NCBI RefSeq assembly: GCF_014898815.1
Contig: NW_026515406.1
Location: 1,736,001-1,800,000 of the forward strand
Source of the DNA: Panonychus citri
Lineage: Eukaryota; Arthropoda; Arachnida; Trombidiformes; Tetranychidae
DNA: 64,000 nt
Direction: 5' to 3'
Shown piece by piece: positions 23,647 through 34,016 of the stretch. How positions within the stretch are numbered: position 1 is the first letter of the stretch; each line of letters starts with the position of its first letter. The translations under genes were made by a program, and so were the position numbers. Under the pieces are notes generated by a model that did not search any database, was not told the origin of the DNA, and saw nothing but the letters and a program-made list of their open reading frames with translations.

Positions 23647-25887
23647 TCAATTTGGTATGGTGACTTGATTTGTTGAACAGTTAAAAACTACACTGTCTTT
23701 AGTTGTGCGTGTTTTAGGAGTTGATTGTGTGTATTTTTTTGGATATTTACGAATTGGGGTTTTCGTAAAAGTCGTTGATTTATTAACACCGGCGAGGTCT
23801 AATACATCGGCCCAAAGTTTATCTTTATCAACGTTTAATAATTTGGAGAACTGAGAGAAATCAAGTGAAACTTGAAGTGATCGAGGTTGAACAATTGATA
23901 AACTATCGTCGTTAAATCGACCTTGTTCCAGGGATTGATCATCAGATAGAGAAACATCTTCAAGTGAGAGGTGAGAATCAAGTTTCTTAATTGTAGCATC
24001 AGATGAAGTTGAAGATGCTGAAGATAAACATGGAGATGAAGATGATTCTGACAATCCTGGTACTCGAGGAGGTGAAGGTGGAGGAGAAGATGAATTTGGT
24101 GTTGATGGTTGTGGTGAATCTAATCCACAGGGAGAAAGAGATCGAGTTGGAGAAATAGAAGGAGAAGAAGAAATCGAAGAAACTGGTGAGATTCGATATT
24201 CATCAAAAATAGAACTTTTACTCTTATTCTCCTGTCGAACATTCTGACCAGTCGAACTAACAACTTCGATTGGATCAATTACCGGTCGCTTGATTATCTT
24301 AATCGATTTGGTTTCTTTCGGTGGTTCTGCTTTGTTGACAAGGTTCTTAATCTGTTGAATCTTTTGGACTAAATCATCGAAATTGATTCCACTCATAAGA
24401 GATAAATCAACAGTCGAAGATGCTTCGTCTTTCTCGTTGGAATTTTCAACTTTCTCATCAATTACTTTCCCTTTGGTGAAACTTGCGGATCTTTTTAGTT
24501 CACCAGGTAAAGGTAAATAACAAGTTTGAGAGAAATCGGAGATTGATTGTTCTTCCTCGGCCAAACAGCTCGTGTTAATTGCAGCATCTTTAGTAATGGT
24601 TGTGGTCATTGGTCCTTTAACCGTTAAAGTCACTTTCTCTCTCATTTTGTTCATTTTTTCTGCTACTCGAATAGCGAGTAAATTTTCCAAACTTGAATTG
24701 ACTTTTTTCGTTGGTTTAACGCTTATGGGTACGAACTGGACATTCGCTTGGCTCGAAGATGATACTTTCTGAATCTCTTCTGGTTCAACATCTTCCAGCG
24801 ATAAATTGACTTCTTTTTCTTCAATACAAATTGATGTTTGTACTTGAGCGTTTTTAATTGTTTTCGGTTTAAGGCAAACTTTTGGAATCACTTTCGCTGG
24901 TTTATCGGGTCTTAACGGTTGTAACTTAATTCTATTAGTTTCATTGATAATTCTCTTTAGACGATTCTGCTCTTTCTCTTCTCGCAGTTTATCAATTTCT
25001 TGCTGAACCAATTCCTCAAATTGTTTCCATTCATCAAGTTTCTCTTGATGCTCCTTTTTAACTCTCACTTTTTGGGATGGACTTTTCATTTGGAATACAT
25101 CTCGACGACGTTTCAGTATTTTCTCCTTATCCAATTGTTTCTTAAGGTCCATTAATTTAGCTCGATGAACTTCCTCAAGTAGAACCAATTCTGCTCTCGA
25201 CTGTAAGAAACGATCACAGAAAATAATGATGATGATTAAATGTTCCAAACAGAATAAGAACAATTTAAAACTTACCTTGACTCTTCGATTCCTTTGTTTT
25301 ATTAAATCACTAACAATGTCTTCTTCACTCTCTCTAAACACAGCATCTTCATGAGCTTTTCCCATCGTCTTGATTATTTTGTTATATTCTCGTCGATACT
25401 TTTCCAGTTCCTCCTTGATTTTAATGATTTCTGCTTGATTATCTTGAATCTTTGACTTTAAAACCGCTTTTTCTTTAGCACCATTTCTACATTGATCTTT
25501 CGTATAATCTGAATATTTTTTTCTTGCCTAAAAAAAGAAATATGAATACAATGCAGAAAGAAAAAACAAAAGTTAGTCAAATATATTTGGAAAAAAAATG
25601 AATAATCAACAGTAAATAAATTGAAGGATAATACAACAATCGGAATAAGTTGAAAACTTCCTGAATGGTTGATAAACAAACTAGACCATTAACTCAACCG
25701 TTAGATAGATTAACTAATATTAACCGAATCCATCAAGACACACCAATGATGTTAATCAGATTATTGTTTTTTTAAAATTTACTCGTCCAACTGAGATGAA
25801 TAGAAAGCAAACAAATCCCAGAGATTTACTTACCCCGAGCAAGTTTCTGATCCGTTGATCTTGGTTGGAAAGATCTGAAAGTACCAT
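23647..25887 (-). CDS. coiled-coil, Ser/Pro-rich protein of unknown function (3 exons)
   Basis: Exons 25834-25887, 25276-25527 and 23647-25200 (minus), all phase 0 and GT-AG, give 619 residues starting at ATG 25887. Residues ~20-230 are Lys/Glu-rich with heptad-like spacing (for example EIIKIKEELEKYRREYNKI) and should form long coiled coils. The middle is Lys/Pro-rich. The C-terminal third has a Ser/Pro tract and an acidic, SLEDVSLSDDQSLEQ-type segment. No signal peptide or membrane helix is visible. I do not recognise the family; a cytoskeletal or centrosomal scaffold would fit but is a guess. The last ~330 bases are repeated, broken, at 29571-29910. A copy of the PSMA1 promoter lies about 140 bases upstream in divergent orientation. 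Confidence 0.8.
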
Positions 25888-26026
25888 TTTATCCGACGAT
25901 AGAAAAATAATTGGAACGAAATAAAAAGAAAAGTAAATTAATTATGAAAACAATTGCGAAAAAAACAGAAATTTTCAAGTTTAAAAGTCTGTTGTCAATT
26001 CAAACGAATAGTAACCAATCATTGGC

Positions 26027-26402
26027 AACCATTTATTGGAAGTAAAAGCAGCGCCATCTGTGGTTAGAAAAAGAAAGTTTTATTTGCAGCTGATGAAAAA
26101 AATTTTCTTTTCTAATGTTGAGTGAGATTCATGATTAAGCAAATTTAAATTGGTTTTAGTGTCAATTGATTAGTTTGGTTTGATTTGTGTTGGAATATTT
26201 TGATTACTTTTTACTTTTACTTTTTACTGTTGTTATATTTTCTTTTGTAGTCAAGTGTTTATATTGGTGATTGGAAAATGTTCCGTAATCAGTATGACAA
26301 TGATGTTACCACTTGGTCGCCCCAAGGGAGACTTCATCAGGTTGAATATGCAATGGAAGCTGTTAAACAAGGATCAGCTACAATTGGATTAAAAAACTCA
26401 AT
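26027..26402 (+). pseudogene. PSMA1: truncated third copy of PSMA1 (promoter + 5' exon fragment)
   Basis: About 250 bases of PSMA1 upstream sequence, the ATG at 26278 and the first ~41 codons are present and nearly identical to the two full copies. Similarity stops sharply after the codons for GLKNS at about 26402 and unrelated AT-rich sequence follows. The frame stops almost at once, so no proteasome subunit can be made. The promoter portion could still work. Confidence 0.9.
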
Positions 26403-27027
26403 AGTGTTAATCATGACAATTGTGATGATTAATGATTAATCAACATCGGACTATGGAAACTTTTTCAAACTCATTCAAATCAACAGTTAATTTAGTGATT
26501 GATTAAGATTTTCTGTTTCCAGTTGCAACTTTTAACATTGTTGTTGATGATTTTCATTTAAATCATTTTCATCTTTAATCTTGATTGTTGATCATTTTTT
26601 GTTTTGTTTTTTCCTTAATCAATATCTTGATTTCTAATTATTATTATTAATTTAATATCATTTGAATCAATTTTTGACACTTGGTATTTTCTTGATAATA
26701 TCAAAAGGGAGATTCTTATTTGTCCCTGAACATGGATTGTGAATATTATTATCAAAGTAATACCATTGTTATTAACTCGATTGATAGGGAAATAAAGTTA
26801 ATTGGACAACAATTTGGTTAACAATTTAAGTTAATAATAATATCTAGTGATTACTAGGAGCCCAACAATCAAAATTGTCTATATTGTGATCAGTTTAATA
26901 TCAGAGGAGAAGAAAAAAGTTTTTCTCTTTCAATTGAATGGACATTAAGTTACTGACCAGTGTAAAGTTTGTGCTTTTTTCTTGTTCGCATTGATTTCGA
27001 TTATTAATTATTATTAATCAATTTATC
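26403..27027. other. AT-rich gap before the ABC transporter relic
   Basis: No ORF or repeat that I can support. It may include the old upstream region of the ABC transporter pseudogene. Confidence 0.4.
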
Positions 27028-29498
27028 ATGAATTTAAATGCCAATAGTCAGAATATATCGTCAAACAAATTACAAGTTAATGGATTAACTTCATTACAAA
27101 GTGACGATAATAATAATAACAACAGTGAATCTTTGATTGTGTTATCAAATTTAATTACTACCACATCATTTTCATCATCGTCACCACCATCATCATCTTG
27201 TGATAATAATAATCAAATTTCATCAACATCTTCACCTTTAATGTTCAATGGTCGTGTTAGTTTAACTGCTCGACCAGCGATTCGTATTAGGAATCTTAAT
27301 TTCACCTATGGTCACTCGGGTTCAACTGAATTTGTACTCAAAAATGTTGCAATGACCGCCCCCAAGGGTTGTATTTATGGTCTATTGGGTCCATCGGGTG
27401 TGGCAAGACCACGTTGATTAAGTGCTTAATGGGTTTGAAGATTCCCGATTCTGGTGAGATATCGATATTCAATTATAGTCCAGGTACATGGAAAAGTGGT
27501 GTTCCTGGACCTGGGGTGAGTTATATGCCCCAGGAAACTGCGCTTTCACGAGATTTAACCATCAAAGAGACTTGGACATTTTTCGGACGAGTTAATTTCC
27601 TAACATTTGATCAAATCAATGAACGAATATCATAACTAATCACCTTATTAGATCTTCCTGATAAAAATACACTAATTAGTTCGTTGAGTGGTGGTCAACA
27701 GAGGCGAGTTTCTTTCGGTGTTACAATCCAAGGTTATTGATATTAGATGAACCCACGGTGGGTGTTGATCCACTTTTACGATCTCGTATTTGGCGACAAT
27801 TAACAAACATGGCAAGACTTTACGGGAGTACGATAATTGTTACAACTCATTATATTGAAGAGACTCGTAAAGCCGATGTTGTCGGTTTCATGAGGAAAGG
27901 TGCAATCATCGCCGAGAACAGTCCGAATGCATTCATGAGCCGATATGGTGTTAACACTTTGGAAGCCGTTTTCCACCATTTATGTTATATCCATAAACGA
28001 GTCTCACTTTCGGGCTCCATGAAACAAATATCATCGCAAGAGGGAGCGAAAAAAAAGTCAACCAACGACTCGAAAGTTCAAGGAAACAACAACAGTAAAA
28101 CAATGCGACACTTTCAGCCCCATGGTCAAGACCCAATGAAACCTCCGATACTCATGCTTGGTGGATACAATTTGTCGCAACTTTAACCAAGTACAATTTA
28201 CAAATTATTTGCCAACAAGAAACAATAGTCGCCTCCCTTGTGCTTCCCATAATCATCTTGTTGGTGTTTTGTGTCTGCATCGGAGGAACTCCCAACGGTG
28301 TACCGATCGGCCTCGTTAACCACGAAAACTGTGTCTACACGACCCATCAAATAAACGATCACCACCAAAATCACCACCAAAATCACCACCAAAATCACCA
28401 CCAAAATCACCACCAGAAGCACCATCATCACCAACATCATCACCACCATGAGCACCATAACCCATCACCTTTAGGTCACAACGCGAGTGATTTTTACTTT
28501 TCCAATGAACGTTGTTTGAGCTCAGCTTTTTTCTCATCAATTAATAGTTACATGTTCAGTAAACGATATTATGCCGATTACGTTTATGCGCTCGATGTGG
28601 CCAGTGGTCATATTTGGGGTGTTGTTAGGATTAAGAAAGGATTTACTGATTCTCTTTTGGCTTGATTAACTTTCCATGAAACTGATCCGTTTACTGGTAC
28701 CTCGATTGATCTTAATTACTCAACCATTGAAATACATGGCGATTTAACTTCATTTGTGTTAACTCGTTTGGTCATTGGTGCTTTGGGTCGAACCTTTTTG
28801 GAGACCATTAAACCGACATTGTCCAATCCTAAATTGGCCGATTTACCAATTAAATTGGGTTCCACTGTTTTCGGCTCATTTGGTAAATCGGATTTCTTTG
28901 GTGCTCGTGATTTCGCTGCACCAGGTTTGATGATTGTTATCGTTTATTCAATTGGATTCGCACTTACAGCGTTTACTTTGCTCATTGAAAAGGAAGATCG
29001 AACCCTTGATCGAAACTATTCCGCTGGACTTGGTGCATTTCAAATTATTCTTGGACAAGTTGTCACTCGATTTATTTTTCTTATCCCTTCGGTTGTCATT
29101 CTATTAACTCTTTCAATCACCCTTTTCGGTGTACCCTGTAGAGGATCTTTCCCTTTCGCCATCTTATTACTTTTACTTCAAATGTTATCTGGAATGTCCT
29201 TAGGTGTTTTCTGTCCACTGTCCTTCCGTCCATATTTTCTTGTGCCATAGTAGCAAATGCTGTCCTACTTTTCACTTTCATTATATCGGGTGTCATGTGG
29301 TCAATCGATACACTTCCCTTTTACCTTCGTTGGGTAACCCAACCGACCACTGCAGCAGCTGAATCATTAAGGTCAATCCTGGTTCGAGGTCTTCCAATTG
29401 CACAATCATCTGTATTCATGGGCTATGTGACCTCTGCCGCTTGGATCGGTGTCTGGTTGACCTTGGGAACTTTGTCCTTTGCATTTCAAAATAGTTAG
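27028..29498 (+). pseudogene. ABC transporter pseudogene, ABCH-like half transporter
   Basis: An intronless nucleotide-binding-domain-first half transporter: NBD (27.25-28.0 kb), then a permease with membrane helices (28.2-29.5 kb). The intact form would use ATP to move substrates across a membrane. Recognisable motifs are the Walker A region, LSGGQQRRVSFGV signature, ILDEPTVGVDP Walker B and TTHYIEE switch His. The NBD style fits arthropod ABCH better than ABCA, with ABCG as the alternative. At least six lesions are visible: a one-base loss inside Walker A (~27400), a nonsense TAA at 27633, a short deletion with frameshift before Walker B (~27727), a frameshift near 28155, a nonsense TGA at 28663 and a frameshift near 29230. 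A His/Asn-rich repeat sits in the first extracellular loop. It lies between the arms of the inverted duplication. Confidence 0.88.
28359..28450 (+). repeat. CACCACCAAAAT-type minisatellite in the ABC relic
   Basis: Four to five tandem units of about 12 bases encode HHQN repeats in the frame of the decayed transporter. It continues into a CAT/CAC-rich run. The large first extracellular loop is the expected place for such expansion. Confidence 0.8.
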
Positions 29499-29570
29499 AA
29501 CCATTAATCGAGTCCTTTACCGATCATCATGGAAATGAACACTGGAATTCAAGTTGAACATCCGGATACT

Positions 29571-29910
29571 GAGATTCTCACCTCTCACTTGAAGATGTTT
29601 CTCTCTCTGATGATCAATCCCTGGAACAAGGTCGATTTAACGACGATAGTTTATCAATTGTTCAACCTCGATCACTTCAAGTTTCCTTGATTTCTCTCAT
29701 TTCTCCAAATTATTAAACGTTGATAAAGATAAACTCTGGGCCGATGTATTAGACCTCGCCGGTGTTAATAAATCAACGACTTTTACGAAAACCCCAATTC
29801 GTAAATATCCAAAAAAATACACACAATCAACTCCTAAAACACGCACAACTAAAGACAGTGTAGTTTTTACCTGTTCAACAAATCAAGTCACCATACCAAA
29901 TTGCTAATCA
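29571..29910 (+). pseudogene. 3' fragment of the coiled-coil gene (dead copy)
   Basis: It matches the last ~330 bases of the gene at 23647-25887 in inverted orientation. Relative to that gene it has lost bases in the codons following SLQVS (near 29684), which shifts the frame, and it carries other substitutions including one that alters the terminal codons. It has no start and no upstream exons, so it is a passenger of the duplication. Confidence 0.88.
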
Positions 29911-30429
29911 AAATTGGTAACAAAAGTAATATTTTACAATCAATTTATGAGTAAAACTATTTTGACTAAAAAGATGAATGTTTTGATATAACAATTAATG
30001 TACAGTTTGATGATTGTTTAATTGTCTGAAATAAAATCAACTTAACACCTTAGTGTTCAAACCGATAACTTCATAGAATTGAATTAAATCGTGAAAACTA
30101 AATTCGTGAGCCCGTGAAGTTTCAATCTAATTGTCAAAAACCTGAATTGCAATTCAATTGTTAAGTTGAATAAATATTAACCATTTGTTGGAAGTAAAAG
30201 CAGCGCCATCTGTGTTTAGAAAAAGAAAGTTTTATTTGCAGCTGATGAAAAAAATTTTCTTTTCTAATGTTGAGTGAGATTCATGATTAAGCAAATTTAA
30301 ATTGGTTTTAGTGTCAATTGATTAGTTTGGTTTGATTTGTGTTGGAATATTTTGATTACTTTTTACTTTTACTTTTTACTGTTGTTATATTTTGTTTTGT
30401 AGTCAAGTGTTTATATTGGTGATTGGAAA

Positions 30430-31469
30430 ATGTTCCGTAATCAGTATGACAATGATGTTACCACTTGGTCGCCCCAAGGGAGACTTCATCAGGTTGAATA
30501 TGCAATGGAAGCTGTTAAACAAGGATCAGCTACAATTGGATTAAAAAACTCAACTCATGCTTTGTTATTGGCATTGAAACGAAGTACATCAGAATTAAGT
30601 GCTCATCAGAAGAAGATTATTCCAATTGATAACCATGTTGGTATTTCGATTGCCGGTTTAACAGCTGATGCTAGAGTTTTGTCTCGATTCATGAGAAATG
30701 AATGTATCAATGAAAGATATTCACATGATACATGTTTACCAATTAAACGATTAGGTGAGAATTGGCTGTGAGAATTGATTGTTGTTCTTATGATTCTTAT
30801 TATTGTTATGGTTCTTTTGATACAGTTGCTAATTATTAATATTATCATTTAAATTTCTTATTATATTATCTAGTTGAAATTCTTGGTAATAAAATGCAAA
30901 GTTCAACACAAAGATACGATCGACGTCCGTACGGTGTTGGTTTACTAATTGCTGGTTATGATGATAATGGTCCTCACATTTATCAAACTTGTCCATCAGC
31001 AAATTATTTTGATTGTAAAGCGATGGCTATTGGAGCTCGATCACAATCAGCGAGAACTTATTTGGAGAAAAATTTGGATAAATTTGGAGGATGTGATTTA
31101 AATGAACTCATTCGACATGGATTACTTTCTTTACGTGAATGTTTACCAAATGATTTAGAATTAAATGTGCGAAATGTGTCAATTGGTCTTGTTGGCAAAG
31201 GGCACGAATTTACAGTTTATGATGATGATAAAGTGAGTAAATGGTTGGATTTACTGTCCGAGAGTGAAAGGAAAGGCCGAGGTGCAGGAAGTGCGGGTGC
31301 TGGTGGTGAAGGTGGTCCTGGGGGCAGTGATGCTGCTCCTGCTTCCGGTACTTCGGGTGCTGCTGCTGCTGATCAACAAGGGGCAGGTGAAGGTATGGAT
31401 GCTCAGGGAACTGAACCTCGACCTGGTGATCCACAAGTAGCTCCAGATGATACAATGGCAGTGGATTAA
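30430..31469 (+). CDS. PSMA1: proteasome subunit alpha type-1, copy 2
   Basis: Exons 30430-30754 and 30874-31469 join in phase 1 (the junction restores RLVEILGNK) to give 306 residues, with the same protein sequence as copy 1. It has full family motifs and the same Ala/Gly/Pro-rich tail. The intron differs from copy 1 by several substitutions and indels while the exons are nearly identical, which means purifying selection or gene conversion on the coding part. It has its own copy of the upstream region with the AGATGGCGC-like word (near 30205). Both copies look functional as 20S alpha-ring subunits. Confidence 0.95.
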
Positions 31470-31766
31470 ATTGATTCTTATGATTATTATTATTCCAAAA
31501 AGACTCAAAAATAACAATTATTGTAATCTAATAATTGTATTCTAATTGATTCTATTGGAAAACTAAAACTAAATCTAAATCTAAAAACAACAAATTGATG
31601 TTCTCATGTTGAATAACAAAATTCACAAAATCAGTTCTCTTTTTTTACACAACAAAAAATTTACTTTTCCATTTCATTTAATCGTATCGGTTATAATAAA
31701 TTAATCAAGTAAACAAGCTCAATGTACATCAATTTACTGGAAGTAAAATTTGTGGAAAGAAAAAGT

Positions 31767-32798
31767 TTATAAATCATCTGATTGTTGTTGATATTTACGT
31801 TGATTGAATAAAGATGAAAACAAAGCATCTTTAGCATCATCTTCATATGGACAATCCTCAACCGGAGCCATGAAACTAATTAATGGTTGATGAATTTGGT
31901 ATCTTAATCGTCTTCCTTTTGATGCTCTGGTGTCAATTCGTCTTTTCATTTTCCTCCTCAGCTTTTGTACTTCTAACCATTGACGAGATAAAGAAATTGG
32001 ATCCACAGAATCTAAAGAGGTTTTACTTTCAATCAATTGTCTCAATAATTGTCCATAAAAATCATCGTCATCAAATATTTCATTGTCAATTGTTTCTCCT
32101 CGATTTTTACTTTGATTTCTTACTTCTTGATTATCATCAGTATTTGTATCTTCCTCTTCATCAGCTGAATCATTTTTACCAATTGTACGATATTGTGAAC
32201 GTTTTGTTCGAGTCTTTTTAATTAGTCTTTCTCGATTACTAAGGATTGAATCAATATTTTCGATGATTGTTGTTTGAGCTTCTTCTTGCGATTTAGCATT
32301 TGATTTCGCTGATCGAGTAGCATAGTTGGTCTTTTGCCACCAATCGTTCATGATTCCATTAACATTAGACAACATCTTTGCATGGCTATTAGCTAATTGT
32401 TTTTCGTCATTAATATTATCATTCGTGTTTGAATCATTTGGGCTTTTCTTTGAAGAGATAACAGCAGTTAATTTAATCAATGATTCCAGCAATTTGTTTT
32501 CTTCCTCCAAAGCTTTAGACTGAGCTTTCTTTACCTCATCACCGCCAATATCCATGTAATGTTGAAATTTATCGTGTTGTGGTAATTTATTACTGTTTAA
32601 CAGAGCTTTTTGTAATTTAATTCTACTGTTAATCAAAATATCCCAAACAACTAATTGATTTTTAACAGAAAAAGCTTGAGCACGATTTTTATCCTCTTCG
32701 TCCATGAAATCTTCGCCTTCTTCATCACCCTCGATATCTGAATCATCTTCAATTTCAGATTCATCATCGATCATCTCCTCATTATCCTCTGGGTCCAT
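31767..32798 (-). CDS. AATF: AATF/Che-1 (Bfr2-like) ribosome biogenesis and transcription factor
   Basis: A single-exon ORF of 343 residues from ATG 32798. An acidic N-terminus (about 1-40) is followed by a helical AATF domain with WDILINSRIKLQKAL and LPQ motifs. A C-terminal TRAUB region (about 240-320) contains DDDDFYGQLLRQLIESK and KLRRKMKRRIDTRASKGRR, ending with HQPLISFMAP. Known members act in the nucleolus in small-subunit pre-rRNA processing and as transcription co-regulators. It is shorter than the human protein (about 560). The 3' end is close to the right arm of the inverted duplication, with about 65 bases between them. Confidence 0.93.
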   Translation of the reverse strand: MDPEDNEEMIDDESEIEDDSDIEGDEEGEDFMDEEDKNRAQAFSVKNQLVVWDILINSRIKLQKALLNSNKLPQHDKFQHYMDIGGDEVKKAQSKALEEENKLLESLIKLTAVISSKKSPNDSNTNDNINDEKQLANSHAKMLSNVNGIMNDWWQKTNYATRSAKSNAKSQEEAQTTIIENIDSILSNRERLIKKTRTKRSQYRTIGKNDSADEEEDTNTDDNQEVRNQSKNRGETIDNEIFDDDDFYGQLLRQLIESKTSLDSVDPISLSRQWLEVQKLRRKMKRRIDTRASKGRRLRYQIHQPLISFMAPVEDCPYEDDAKDALFSSLFNQRKYQQQSDDL

Positions 32799-33304
32799 AA
32801 TTAAAACAATTTAACTTGACAAACAAACAATTAAAACGTAATCAAATCAACTGAAGATTAAAATTCAAAAACAACAATCAACATGTGAGAATCTCAGTTT
32901 GGGTTATTCGCCACCAGGGGAAATTCGTAGCGCGAATTTCAATTCATATTTGATTTTTTAAATTCTAACAATTAGATAACAATTAAAAATGTTTGGTTCG
33001 TTTTGATTGATTTTTATTTTTAGAAAAATTAAAGAGGTTGGGATACAAATTAAATTCACGATTTAATTTTGTCACATTTGTTAAGTATTTTAAGTTAATT
33101 GTCTTCCCAGTTTTTTTTGTCTCATTGTTGTAAACACAATTTGATTAAAAGTAATTAATTAAAATTGTTAGTGATTGACATTAACACACATGTACGTTGA
33201 GAAGTAAACACTTTAAGTATTCACAGAAAAATAATTAAATTTTAACAATGATTAACTTTCCAAAAAAAGGAAAAAGATGTTAATTGTTTCCTTTCTTTAA
33301 TTGA
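32799..33304. other. AATF upstream region with a dyad
   Basis: About 500 bases between the AATF start and the end of PPP1R14, with no ORF. At 32920-32940 GAAATTCG and CGAATTTC form a perfect 8-bp dyad around TAGCG, directly after CCACCAGGGG. This is the most GC-rich spot in the gap and a candidate promoter element. Confidence 0.4.
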
Positions 33305-34016
33305 TTATAATGTTTTCGCCTTTTCCAAAACTTCATCGATAAACTTTTCCATTACAAGAACCGATTTTTTAACACCAATTAACTTTGCCTGTAATAAATT
33401 AGAGGAACAAAAATTAACAATCAATAAAATAATAAAATAATTAAAATCAATGATAGTAATCAATTTGTTAGAAACAATTGAATATAATGTAATCAGGAGA
33501 GGAAAAGGTTTAACTATCAACTTTTGTTTTACTTCCTGTAATTTAGGACTGGTAATGATTAGACAATAAAGATGATGATTAAAGAGTAATTACTTTTAAC
33601 CAATCTTTCCGGCGATCATCACCTTCCAGATCTAGAAGTTCATCCAAATCGATTTCAACTTCATTAGATTCAGTTCCATCCTAAGGGAGATACAGAATTA
33701 GAGGAAACAAAAGAGAGAAACAGAAATGATTAATTCATTAATTAACTGACAAAAAAAATCAAATTTGACAGATGAAACTCACATCATTCGAATAGAGACT
33801 TTGTAATTGTTCACACATCCACATTTCTACTCGTAATCTTTTCTTAATTAGGTTCATCTGGTGTTGTCCGTACTTAGCGGTGAGATAATTTTTCTTCCGA
33901 TCGGTGATGTCGGTTTGATCGATGTTGAAGTTGACATGAAAAGCGCCTTTGGATGTTGTCTCTGGGGGCGGTGGGGCTGGAGAGCCAGAGGAGGATTTAA
34001 CACTTGATTGATGCAT
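33305..34016 (-). CDS. PPP1R14: protein phosphatase 1 regulatory subunit 14 (CPI-17/PHI family)
   Basis: Exons 33783-34016, 33594-33680 and 33305-33388 (minus), all phase 0, give 134 residues. The PHIN domain is clear: LTAKYG around Thr46, RLRVEMWMCEQLQSLY, then EIDLDELLDLEGDDRR and a C-terminal MEKFIDEVLEKAKTL. In vertebrate CPI-17 the equivalent Thr38 is phosphorylated by PKC or ROCK, and the protein then inhibits PP1, including myosin phosphatase. Here Thr46 occupies that place, with a Lys-Tyr after it as in the family. It lies between AATF and NAA80 on the same strand. The ortholog subtype (A-D) cannot be told. Confidence 0.93.

Larger units (their letters stand above)
21841..23977. repeat. 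left arm of a ~2.13-kb inverted repeat
   Basis: The reverse complement of this arm recurs at about 29571-31701. Similarity runs from just beyond the PSMA1 3' UTR, through both PSMA1 exons, the intron, promoter and intergenic DNA, into the last ~330 bases of the coiled-coil gene. The outer edge is where ATAACCGATACGATTAAATG-type sequence stops matching; the inner edge is a shared GATTCTCACCTCTC. Coding exons are almost identical between arms while the intron and gap have diverged. Confidence 0.9.
29571..31701. repeat. right arm of the ~2.13-kb inverted repeat
   Basis: Reverse-complement partner of 21841-23977. It starts inside the coiled-coil gene 3' end and runs through PSMA1 copy 2 and its 3' flank to about 31701, where the match ends after GGTTATAATAAAT. 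Exon sequence is nearly unchanged; one synonymous difference (GGT/GGC) is visible in exon 2. Confidence 0.9.

Noticed and set aside
26278..26440. Third PSMA1 start as a short functional peptide gene
   Set aside because: The frame ends within a few codons of the breakpoint and lacks the rest of the alpha-subunit fold.
28359..28450. Regular 12-base repeat as a CRISPR-like array
   Set aside because: Units are contiguous with no spacers, encode HHQN in frame, and the genome is animal.
28198..28540. Val-rich and Gly/Asp-rich minus-strand ORFs opposite the ABC relic
   Set aside because: Antisense readings of the CACCACCAAAAT repeat.
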